Origin: Armatimonadota bacterium
GTDB lineage: Bacteria > Armatimonadota > Abditibacteriia > CG2-30-59-28
Direction: 5' to 3'
Assembly: GCA_016199605.1 (NCBI GenBank)
Contig: JACQGJ010000245.1
Span: 1 to 8,861 of the forward strand
DNA length: 8,861 bases
Shown here: piece after piece, positions 1-5,786 of the stretch
Numbering within the stretch: position 1 is the first letter of the stretch
Layout: every line of letters starts with the position of its first letter
The notes under the pieces: model-generated
Told to the model about the DNA's origin: nothing
The model's input: the letters and a program-made list of their open reading frames with translations, nothing else
The model's database searches: none
Position numbers and translations under genes: made by a program

Positions 1-1
1 A

Positions 2-1240
2 GTTGTCCACGTTCATCAACATCTGCGTGATAGTCTTGTCCGCCCAGCCGCTGTCGAAGTACTCCCAGTAGCCGTCGTGCATCGCATACCGGAAGACGTT
101 CTCCATCGCGCCGTAATCCTGTGCCTGATCCACGTCTCCCCGGTAGGTCTGGCACGCTCCGTGGAAGTAAGCGCGAACGCCGTCACGCCAGTTGGTCAGC
201 GTTGGTCGCGCACCCTCGTCAGGATTTCCATAGGTGAGCAGGCCATCCACGAGCAGGAAGAAAGCCATCGAGCCGGAGGCAAGGTGCCGGGAGCCAACGC
301 CCCCGGCGCCATGGGCGCTGAACGGGACATCATGGAACAGATTGCGGTCGGTCTCCCACAACTCTTCGCGGCTCAGGACTCCTGCGTGTTGGAGAATCAT
401 CCAACCGCGGACTGCATACTCAAGCGCGTAGTCGTCGCACGTCCGAATGTCACCATGGTAATAACTACCGTCGAAACGACGGTTCATCTCGAGCAGCACG
501 CCGCCGGCGCGCCGGGCAAAGGCGACTTCGCCGGTCCAGGCGTACTTCAATGCATCGTTGCAGAGCTCCGCCAGATGACCACTGGTTACGACTGCTCCAA
601 TGGAACGCTGTGGATTCGCCTTCACCTCGGCGATGGCTTGATCGAAGGCCGGCTTCAACTCCGGGCCTGCCTGCACCTCCAGGATCTGAGACAAGACGAG
701 GTCATCACCTTTCCTTGCTGACTTCAGCCGCGTCTTCAGAGCCTCCAACCCCCGCTGCGCTCCCGCCGCGGTGCTCGCACCAAGAATCAACTCCTGACGT
801 TGTGTGCCATAAGGGTTGACTACGGTGCGCAGCTCATACCCGTCGCCGCCTGGGTAGCGACCGTCCGATGCATCCAACCAGCGGCCATAGAGGGGCAGAA
901 TTGCGCGGTTGTTGAGGGCGTTGCCGACGAGGATAAGGTTCTTGTTGCGGTACTCTTCGGAGACGGTTCGGCCATCCTGTCCGACCACGACTTTGTCTTC
1001 CACCAGAGGGACGGCCAGGCCAGTTTGCTCACCCAACGTTGCGGCGAGGTCTTCCGCTACCGTTCGCATGTCGGCGTCGGAGGGAGCGACGATGACCGCC
1101 TGTGGCGCGCCTCCAACCACAATTGGCAGGTCGCCGTTGACCTGCCGCGGGAGCATCTTGCCCTGCTGTGCAGTGGCGAGATCCATCGAGCCGAGAAGAA
1201 GCAACCAGACGGACAGAGAAAGACAGTGAACTATGGACAC
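2..1240 (-). CDS. Secreted protein with GH20b-like N-terminal domain, probable glycan-active enzyme (3' end outside window)
   Basis: The frame is open from a GTG at 1240-1238 to the window edge, giving 413 residues and no stop. I chose the GTG because AAGGAG (1255-1250) lies 9 nt upstream and the product begins with a signal peptide: hydrophobic VWLLLLG at about 11-17 and a likely cleavage after ATA at residue 24. Residues about 35-190 look like the non-catalytic N-terminal domain of hexosaminidases and alpha-glucuronidases. They include IVVGGAPQAVIVAPSDAD, NLILVGNALNN and the LILGASTAAGAQRGLEAL helix; the GH20 protein at 2328-5510 has a similar segment (GYVLSV...AANSTAGVFYGVQTL). Residues about 195-413 are helix-rich, with many aromatic and His residues (RFDGSYYHGDIRTCDDY, YGAMENVFRYAMHDGYWEYF), which would suit an alpha/alpha-toroid lyase or hydrolase. 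I do not recognise the exact family. Transcription is likely from the promoter at 1270-1298, divergent from the 1366 gene. Confidence 0.8.
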   Translation of the reverse strand, partial: MSIVHCLSLSVWLLLLGSMDLATAQQGKMLPRQVNGDLPIVVGGAPQAVIVAPSDADMRTVAEDLAATLGEQTGLAVPLVEDKVVVGQDGRTVSEEYRNKNLILVGNALNNRAILPLYGRWLDASDGRYPGGDGYELRTVVNPYGTQRQELILGASTAAGAQRGLEALKTRLKSARKGDDLVLSQILEVQAGPELKPAFDQAIAEVKANPQRSIGAVVTSGHLAELCNDALKYAWTGEVAFARRAGGVLLEMNRRFDGSYYHGDIRTCDDYALEYAVRGWMILQHAGVLSREELWETDRNLFHDVPFSAHGAGGVGSRHLASGSMAFFLLVDGLLTYGNPDEGARPTLTNWRDGVRAYFHGACQTYRGDVDQAQDYGAMENVFRYAMHDGYWEYFDSGWADKTITQMLMNVDN

Positions 1241-1269
1241 GGATGTAAACTCCTTCGAGCGTGTGCCGC

Positions 1270-1298
1270 ATTATATCCTCGCCGAAGAGCACGTGCAA
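1270..1298 (-). promoter_or_regulatory. Sigma-70-type promoter for the secreted protein gene at 2-1240
   Basis: On the minus strand TTGCAC (1298-1293), a 17-nt spacer and a perfect TATAAT (1275-1270) predict transcription starting near 1263. That leaves a leader of about 23 nt before the GTG at 1240. The -35 box overlaps an 8-bp palindrome GCACGTGC (1289-1296) that could be an operator. The -10 box is strong; the -35 box matches only TTG of the consensus. Confidence 0.55.
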
Positions 1299-1316
1299 CA
1301 CCGGGAGGGCGCGTTG

Positions 1317-1345
1317 TTGACCGAAGATCCCACTATCGCTATAAT
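1317..1345 (+). promoter_or_regulatory. Strong sigma-70-type promoter for the 1366-2021 gene pair
   Basis: TTGACC (1317-1322), a 17-nt spacer and a perfect TATAAT (1340-1345) are seen directly. Transcription should start near 1352, leaving only about 14 nt before the ATG at 1366, just enough for the GAGAGGTGA ribosome binding site (1352-1360). It is one of the best consensus matches in the window and diverges from the promoter at 1270-1298. Confidence 0.75.
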
Positions 1346-1365
1346 CACGCCGAGAGGTGACTACA

Positions 1366-1605
1366 ATGGCTGACAACGCTGCAATGGTCTCCATTCCTGA
1401 AACCGAAGCCGCCTTCCCCAACGAATGGCTGGCGTTTGAGGTAATGGACTCGGACGAGAGAGGTTTTCCCCTCCGTGGACGGCTGATAGCTCATGCTCCC
1501 AGACGCGCCCCGATTGAGGAGGCGGTCCTGGAAGCCCAGCCCGATGATTTTTATGTCGTGTGGACCGGTGAGCGTCCTCCGAAAGGAATGGCGTATCTCC
1601 TGTGA
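1366..1605 (+). CDS. Small conserved-type protein, 79 aa, coupled to an aspartic protease
   Basis: I chose ATG 1366 over the in-frame GTG at 1357. The GAGGTG ribosome binding site (1354-1359) overlaps that GTG and sits at ideal distance from the ATG, and the predicted transcription start (about 1352) leaves no binding site for the GTG. The 79-residue product is acidic and soluble, with no membrane segment or Cys. Its core reads FPNEWLAFEVMDSDERGFPLRGRLIAHAP, then a helix (IEEAVLEAQ) and FYVVWTGERPPKGMAYLL. Small proteins with this NEW-x(n)-RGRLIAH pattern are, as I recall, found as uncharacterised proteins in several phyla; no function is known to me. The stop overlaps the start of the downstream protease (GTGA, 1602-1605), so the two are translationally coupled and probably work together. 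An antitoxin-, inhibitor- or substrate-like role is speculation. Confidence 0.8.
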   Translation: MADNAAMVSIPETEAAFPNEWLAFEVMDSDERGFPLRGRLIAHAPRRAPIEEAVLEAQPDDFYVVWTGERPPKGMAYLL

Positions 1606-2021
1606 CAGATCATGAATTCGCTCCCGGGGAGCCACTGCCCGGGGTCCACTGTTTCGCGCAGCACATCGGCAAGCGAGCACGCCTCTGGATGGCTTTGGAC
1701 ACAGGAGCGACCTGTGTGACAATCTCCAGAAAATGGTTGGAGGCCTTGGGCTATGACCTCGCCGCCGCCGAGCAGTCTGTTTCTTTCGGTGATGCCTCAC
1801 AATCGCATGTTGCCCGAGTCGTCTTGCTGGACTGCTTCGGTCTGTCAGGGGCAGAGGAAGCGGAGGTTGAGTGCGTGGCTCATACGTTGCCGGAATCCTA
1901 TGGTCTTGACGGAATCATTGGTCTGAACTATCTCTGCAGGTTCAGGAAGGTAACGCTCGATTTCGGTGACAGTGTATTGACTCTCGATCGTGGCGAGTCC
2001 GTCGTTCCTTCCAGCGCCTGA
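1602..2021 (+). CDS. Clan AA retroviral-type aspartic protease, 139 aa
   Basis: The GTG start at 1602 overlaps the TGA of the preceding gene by 4 nt, a typical translational-coupling arrangement, and no better start lies nearby. The active-site motif is A-L-D-T-G-A-T at residues 31-37, with D33 as the catalytic Asp of a half-enzyme that must dimerise. A flap-like segment follows (SFGDASQSHV, 61-70), and the second conserved block is GLDGIIGLNYL (101-111), the hydrophobic-hydrophobic-Gly motif that closes the protease fold. No signal peptide is seen, so it is probably cytoplasmic. Bacterial single-lobe members of this clan are mostly uncharacterised; the substrate is unknown. A second, quite different member lies at 6987-7370. 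The gene converges on the antitoxin-like gene ending at 2057. Confidence 0.85.
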   Translation: MTDHEFAPGEPLPGVHCFAQHIGKRARLWMALDTGATCVTISRKWLEALGYDLAAAEQSVSFGDASQSHVARVVLLDCFGLSGAEEAEVECVAHTLPESYGLDGIIGLNYLCRFRKVTLDFGDSVLTLDRGESVVPSSA

Positions 2022-2026
2022 ACTGC

Positions 2027-2044
2027 TGGGGCGACGTTCCCCCA
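2027..2044. terminator. Weak hairpin between convergent genes, possible terminator
   Basis: TGGGG (2027-2031) can pair with CCCCA (2040-2044) across an 8-nt loop. It lies in the 35-nt gap between two convergent genes (stops at 2021 and 2057), where a bidirectional terminator would be expected. There is no T-tract on either side, so intrinsic termination is doubtful. Confidence 0.25.
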
Positions 2045-2056
2045 AGGTGAGCCAGA

Positions 2057-2266
2057 TTACGGCTTCTTCTCCACCTTCCCCACATACGTCCTCACCTCAT
2101 TCGGGAAGTTGATGCGCTCATGCGAGATGACACGTCCTTCCTCGGCATCTGTAAGCCCCTGCTCTACCTTCTCGCGAACGTACAGTTCTCGCACAACCTC
2201 CTCCCAGGACACTTCGTCAGGCAATCGAGAGATCGTTTCGAGAGCCGCCTGTTTCACGGTGTTCAT
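2057..2266 (-). CDS. Antitoxin-like small protein with replaced C-terminus, no partner toxin, 69 aa
   Basis: The ATG at 2266-2264 is preceded by AGGAGG (2279-2274) at 7-nt spacing; a longer reading from a TTG at 2320 would begin upstream of the predicted transcription start and is rejected. Residues 1-50 (MNTVKQAALETISRLPDEVS, then WEEVVRELYVREKVEQGLTD and AEEGRVISHE) match the pattern of small antitoxin-like proteins that usually precede a RelE/ParE-type toxin. In that family the C-terminus usually continues as HEEVK plus a short basic helix. Here it becomes RINFPNEVRTYVGKVEKKP, which is alignable with the last residues of the GH20 protein encoded just upstream (LDFRNQVRMYVGKVEERR). No toxin frame follows, since the next gene is convergent and begins 36 nt away. 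It is therefore an orphan and possibly decayed antitoxin. Family assignment is from memory of the motif. Confidence 0.65.
   Translation of the reverse strand: MNTVKQAALETISRLPDEVSWEEVVRELYVREKVEQGLTDAEEGRVISHERINFPNEVRTYVGKVEKKP
2064..2118. repeat. Copy of the GH20 3'-end sequence (downstream copy, inside the antitoxin-like gene)
   Basis: This segment is a direct repeat of 2338-2393. In the best aligned 15 codons I count 38 of 45 identical bases, in the same reading frame, encoding INFPNEVRTYVGKVE here and LDFRNQVRMYVGKVE in the GH20 gene. The two copies flank the antitoxin-like coding region and its promoter. Confidence 0.8.
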
Positions 2267-2303
2267 CTTTTTTCCTCCTGCTCCATCTCTACCGTCGCCC
2301 CAC

Positions 2304-2331
2304 ATTACATACTTCAGCAACCGCCGGTCAA
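2304..2331 (-). promoter_or_regulatory. Sigma-70-type promoter for the antitoxin-like gene
   Basis: On the minus strand TTGACC (2331-2326), a 16-nt spacer and TGTAAT (2309-2304) give five of six consensus matches in each box. The -35 box contains the stop codon of the GH20 gene (2330-2328). Transcription would start near 2297, about 31 nt before the ATG at 2266, so the small gene need not depend on GH20 transcription. Confidence 0.55.
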
Positions 2332-5300
2332 GGATTCCCCTGCCTGCGTTCCTCCACCTTCCCCACGTACATCCTCACCTGATTACGGAAGTCGAGCGTG
2401 CGTTGCAGCGCGTTGAGGAGATCGGCGGGTTTCTGGTCGGTCTTGTCAGCGAAGGTGATAAAGTGCGCCGCGGGCGCGCCCCACTCGATGCCGACGCCTC
2501 CCCATCCACCGCCGGGGCCGGTCATGTGGGTCGCCGCCACTTCGGGAGTGAGGTTCGCCAACACGAAACCATCGGCGCGGGTTTTCGCACACCAGGTCGT
2601 CCCGTGACCAACTGCGTGAGTCTGCTCGGTAGATTTGCAGACAGGTTCCGTGTGGCCATTCGAGAAGATCGCCGTGCCAGGCGTCGGTGAGTCGGCTGCG
2701 AAGCTCTCGATCCGGTCATAGTCCCAGTAGAAGCTGACCGGCGGATCGAGCATGACCTCCACCCAGGACGTTCCCGTGAAGAAGTTGAAGACCTTCTCCT
2801 TCCCGGTCAGCTTCGACTTGCAGCGGTAGCGCACCATCACGGGCCCCTTCGCTTCCTGCGTCAATTCGAACTCAGCCGTGCGGTCGTTGGTGCCATAGTC
2901 GGAGAATCCCGCCCAGTCTCTCTCGCCGGGCTCCGTGACGTCCTTATTGTCGAGCGACTTTACCTGCCACACATAGAGGTGCGCGCCTTCCTTGCCGAGC
3001 AGAATCCGGTAGTGGTCATTCTCGACCCAGACGCCTTCGGCTTTGTCGCTGGCCGCAATTCCCTTCTCGGTGACCGGGGGGGTCTCCGTCCCTCCTTGAG
3101 CATCGAAGTAAAGCGCGTAGGACTTCGAGATCTTCGCCGGGGTCGTGCCACGCAGCATGAAGACGATGTTTCCTGCCGCTCCTTCCTTGTCCGGATCGAA
3201 CTGGCATGGGACCTCGCCAACGATCTCTCCGGTGGGTTTGCACTCGACCAATCGCACGGATCGCGGATCGAGCGGCTTTGGCAATCCGCTCAGGTTGACG
3301 TGCAATTCCACCGGGCAATCCACCCGCGAAAGGTCGCCGGTGTCAATGCGAATCGGCAGGCGATACGACCACGCCTCGTTCCACCACGGCGCATTGGCAG
3401 GCAGGATGGGGGAGCGGGAGGGAAGCGCCTTCGTGTTGCGAGCGGTCGTCTCCACGACCTCGAGACCGATGCTGCGGGGATCGGGCAAGGTTGCGGTCTT
3501 GTCGAGGTCCTCAACCGCCTTGCGGAGGAGTTGCTCCTCATCCGAAAACTGCTTGAGCAGGCTATCATAGCGTTTCAGGATGTTATCGAGAGACGACGGA
3601 CGATTCTCCAGCCGCCACAGCCGTTCGTATTCGGATCGGATTCCGCTCAGTTCGCTGCTGAGCTTCCCAAACGAATCCAGCGCACGCTGCATGGCTTTTC
3701 GCCCTGCGGAGGTGTCGTTGCCCACGCCCCCGAGGTAGGCTTCGAAGGCTTTCGAGCACTCCTGCGCCGCGGCGACACGCGCCAGGCGACTGTCTGCCAG
3801 GAAACGCAGCCGACGGTTAGCGAAGAGGAGATAATCGAGATCCAGCGCGTCGAGCGTGGATTCCCTCTTTGCCTGAGTGAGGAGCTTCGCGACTTCTTCT
3901 GTGACTGATTGCAGCTTCCCCGATTGCTCGGTGGTGGCGCGGATCGTCGTCGTCAGCGCACCGAAGGGAGGCTCCCAGAAAGCGGGATCCATGAGACCGC
4001 GAGTCAGCCCGATGTTCACGGTGGTCGAGAGCAGCTTGATCGCCTCAGCGACCGCATCGGATTTCGTCCCGTAGCTGACTTGCGAGAAAGCCGCGTCGTA
4101 GTCCTTAATACCGGAGTCCTCGGGCCGCCACGAGCAGGCCGCCCCCCAGTTCGTCCCGTAGAAGTTCCAGGAGAAGAGGTTCTCGCCGTCATCATCCCAG
4201 GTGGTGTTGAGCACACCCAAGGCGCCGAACTTGGCGCCGTCCCGGATGTAGTTCTGCATGTTGACGACGGCATTCTCGTAATTCGGGAAAATCTGCGACC
4301 AGCAGGAAACGCCGGGACAGACCATGAAGTCGAATCCCGCCTTCGTAAACGGCTCAATCGCTCCGTCGTACTTCTCCGCCGCGCCATATCCCCAGGATAG
4401 CAGGATCGTATCCTTCGGCAATTGCTGCACGATGGTCGGGTGTTGCAGGGCGATGTCACCCCACATCATCATCCGTTTGCCGTAGCCTTTCAGGATGTCG
4501 TGCAGGCGAACCATGTGCTTCACGTAGACCCCGCCGACACCGATCTTCTCGGCCTCCTCCTTACTCGGCCCCTCCCCCAAGCCGTAGGTCTCGTCGCAGT
4601 TCACGTTGAACAAGGGGGAATTATAGGCTGGGGCGATCTCGGAGTAGATGTAAGACAGAAACTCGTAGGAGGCTTCACGCGCCGGGGTGATGATGCCCAT
4701 CGTTTCCCGGAGGTCCTTGACCTCGTCGTGCTTCAGGATGTTATAGAAGTGACCGAAGGACTGGAAGTTGCCGACCAGCTCAACGTGAAACGGCTTGGCA
4801 TAGTCCGAGAGCTCTTTGACCTCTTCTTCGGTGATCCCGTCCTCCGGCGCGATGAAGGGATATTTCTTCAGCTTGAACACGTGCTCGGTGTAGAAGGTGA
4901 GCATGTTCATCTTGAACTCCGCCATCGTGCGGATCTCACGCTTGAAGAAATCCATCGTCGGGATCGGACCGCGGCTGATGTCATCGGAGTAACCACGATA
5001 CCGCAGCCCCGGCCAGTCGCGGATGCGGACGCAGGGGATCGAATTGCCTGTGCGGTTCGCGCGGATGAGTTGCTTCAAGGTCTGCACACCGTAGAAGACA
5101 CCGGCGGTCGAGTTGGCAGCGATGAGGAGGCTGCCGGGCGCAACGGAAAGGACGTAACCCTCATTACCGAGTTGAGCATCAACAGTGATCTTCCTTTTCC
5201 GCAACTCCCTCTTAATGAGACCATCCGTCGCAAGCCCAAGAAAGATTGGTTTCTTCGCCCGCTTGCCGATGGAGAGCTCCAGTTTCAACTCGCGTTGCGT

Positions 5301-5510
5301 TTCCTCCGAAAGCTGCATCGCAGCAAAGCGGTCGTCCTCACGCGTGGCATCCCCGAGCACGAGGCTCACGTCGCGGCTGAAGACGAAAGCCCGGGAACGA
5401 ACTTTGACCTCGCGGGGGGCGGGGATGAGTTTCAGCGCAGCCTTTGGTTGAGCAAAGGTTGCAGGGGAATAAACGAACAAGAGAATCGCAATGCAAAGGT
5501 ATCGCGACAA
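2328..5510 (-). CDS. Secreted multidomain beta-N-acetylhexosaminidase (GH20), 1060 aa
   Basis: Hydrolyses terminal beta-linked GlcNAc/GalNAc from glycans, outside the cytoplasm. The TTG start at 5510 has AGGAGG (5523-5518) 7 nt upstream and begins a signal peptide (CIAILLFVYSPATFA, cleavage near residue 20). Residues about 25-155 form the GH20b-type N-terminal domain. The (beta/alpha)8 catalytic domain spans about 160-465, with the hallmark Asp-Glu pair D306-E307 in NVNCDETYGLGEG, the Glu being the general acid and the Asp assisting the substrate acetamido group. Substrate-pocket Trp candidates are LLSWGYG (373), SCWSQIFPN (404) and NTTWDDDGENLFSW (438, 448). A helical region follows (about 480-670), then NAPWWNEAWSYRLPI opens a beta-rich module (707-805) and a second beta-sandwich-like region (815-1035). 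These accessory parts make it far longer than a typical 500-800-residue GH20 enzyme. It has its own promoter and leader. Confidence 0.9.
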   Translation of the reverse strand: MSRYLCIAILLFVYSPATFAQPKAALKLIPAPREVKVRSRAFVFSRDVSLVLGDATREDDRFAAMQLSEETQRELKLELSIGKRAKKPIFLGLATDGLIKRELRKRKITVDAQLGNEGYVLSVAPGSLLIAANSTAGVFYGVQTLKQLIRANRTGNSIPCVRIRDWPGLRYRGYSDDISRGPIPTMDFFKREIRTMAEFKMNMLTFYTEHVFKLKKYPFIAPEDGITEEEVKELSDYAKPFHVELVGNFQSFGHFYNILKHDEVKDLRETMGIITPAREASYEFLSYIYSEIAPAYNSPLFNVNCDETYGLGEGPSKEEAEKIGVGGVYVKHMVRLHDILKGYGKRMMMWGDIALQHPTIVQQLPKDTILLSWGYGAAEKYDGAIEPFTKAGFDFMVCPGVSCWSQIFPNYENAVVNMQNYIRDGAKFGALGVLNTTWDDDGENLFSWNFYGTNWGAACSWRPEDSGIKDYDAAFSQVSYGTKSDAVAEAIKLLSTTVNIGLTRGLMDPAFWEPPFGALTTTIRATTEQSGKLQSVTEEVAKLLTQAKRESTLDALDLDYLLFANRRLRFLADSRLARVAAAQECSKAFEAYLGGVGNDTSAGRKAMQRALDSFGKLSSELSGIRSEYERLWRLENRPSSLDNILKRYDSLLKQFSDEEQLLRKAVEDLDKTATLPDPRSIGLEVVETTARNTKALPSRSPILPANAPWWNEAWSYRLPIRIDTGDLSRVDCPVELHVNLSGLPKPLDPRSVRLVECKPTGEIVGEVPCQFDPDKEGAAGNIVFMLRGTTPAKISKSYALYFDAQGGTETPPVTEKGIAASDKAEGVWVENDHYRILLGKEGAHLYVWQVKSLDNKDVTEPGERDWAGFSDYGTNDRTAEFELTQEAKGPVMVRYRCKSKLTGKEKVFNFFTGTSWVEVMLDPPVSFYWDYDRIESFAADSPTPGTAIFSNGHTEPVCKSTEQTHAVGHGTTWCAKTRADGFVLANLTPEVAATHMTGPGGGWGGVGIEWGAPAAHFITFADKTDQKPADLLNALQRTLDFRNQVRMYVGKVEERRQGNP
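2338..2393. repeat. GH20 3'-end sequence (upstream copy of the direct repeat)
   Basis: This is the 3' end of the GH20 gene, encoding the region around RNQVRMYVGKVEERR. It is the partner of the repeat at 2064-2118. The copy spacing is about 275 bp. The shared core on the plus strand is CTCCACCTTCCCCAC, present exactly in both copies. Confidence 0.8.
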
Positions 5511-5522
5511 GATGGCTCCTCC

Positions 5523-5627
5523 TCAAAATCTCGGTGCCCGTTCGTCCAGGAGTTGGACTCCTGGACGAACCGCGCTTCGTGACCTGGGAAGACTCCTTCT
5601 CATCTCGCGTGGTGCGAAGCCGCGCAT
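5523..5627 (-). CDS. Possible 34-aa Arg-rich leader peptide ORF upstream of the GH20 gene
   Basis: An ATG at 5627-5625 is preceded by GGAGGAGG (5643-5636) at 8-nt spacing, as strong as any ribosome binding site here. The ORF runs 34 codons and encodes a peptide with nine Arg residues (starting MRGFAPREMRRSLPRS). Its TGA (5525-5523) overlaps the GAGGAGG binding site of the GH20 gene, so a ribosome finishing it would sit directly on the next start. The 14-bp hairpin at 5540-5570 is inside its last third. It may be a translated leader that couples or tunes GH20 translation. It may equally be chance, because no homologue is recognised and the peptide is low complexity. Confidence 0.4.
   Translation of the reverse strand: MRGFAPREMRRSLPRSRSAVRPGVQLLDERAPRF
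5540..5570. repeat. Perfect 14-bp inverted repeat with 3-nt loop in the GH20 leader
   Basis: GTTCGTCCAGGAGT (5540-5553) and ACTCCTGGACGAAC (5557-5570) are exact reverse complements around TGG. It lies about 15 nt upstream of the GH20 ribosome binding site. There is no T-run after it on the minus strand, so it is not a standard intrinsic terminator. It could be a REP-type repeat, a protein-binding site or an mRNA element. Confidence 0.85.
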
Positions 5628-5708
5628 GGATGATTCCTCCTCCAAATTCCAGTATCAGCAGACCTCGGTCAGCTATGTCCCCTTCGCCGCCCCGGTCAAC
5701 TGCCTTGA

Positions 5709-5738
5709 AGTATAGCCGACCTTCGGACACAGCCGCAA
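5709..5738 (-). promoter_or_regulatory. Probable promoter for the GH20 gene
   Basis: On the minus strand TTGCGG (5738-5733), an 18-nt spacer and TATACT (5714-5709). Transcription would start near 5702, giving a leader of about 190 nt holding the 34-codon ORF and the 5540-5570 hairpin. It explains the 276-nt gap (5511-5786) between two same-strand genes. The rest of that gap shows nothing I can assign. Confidence 0.45.
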
Positions 5739-5755
5739 CCGGGATCGTTTCCCGG
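5739..5755. terminator. Short hairpin after the sialidase-like gene, weak terminator or operator
   Basis: CCGGGA (5739-5744) and TCCCGG (5750-5755) pair perfectly around a 5-nt loop, 32 nt beyond the TAG at 5787 and touching the -35 box of the predicted GH20 promoter. No T-tract follows on the minus strand. It could separate the upstream transcript from GH20 or bind a regulator. Confidence 0.3.
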
Positions 5756-5786
5756 CCTCCGCCCTGAAGACTGCTTGTCGTGGGAA

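Noticed and set aside
77..1360. Two plus-strand open frames of 214 and 186 codons opposite the first gene
   Set aside because: The minus strand has one unbroken 413-codon frame with a signal peptide and Shine-Dalgarno covering the same region; the plus frames have no support.
2267..2320. N-terminal extension of the antitoxin-like protein from a TTG at 2320
   Set aside because: The extension has no binding site and would begin upstream of the predicted transcription start; the internal ATG at 2266 has AGGAGG at ideal spacing.
2057..2393. Simple transposition target-site duplication around the antitoxin-like gene
   Set aside because: The flanking copies are about 45-55 bp and only about 84% identical, too long and diverged for an ordinary target-site duplication. 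No terminal inverted repeats were seen.
2979..3908. 309-codon plus-strand open frame
   Set aside because: It is a shadow of the GH20 C-terminal region. The minus frame has a signal peptide, catalytic motif and binding site.
4422..5582. 386-codon plus-strand open frame opposite the GH20 gene
   Set aside because: It is antisense to the GH20 catalytic region, has no recognisable motif or good ribosome binding site, and fits the usual shadow frame of GC-rich coding DNA.
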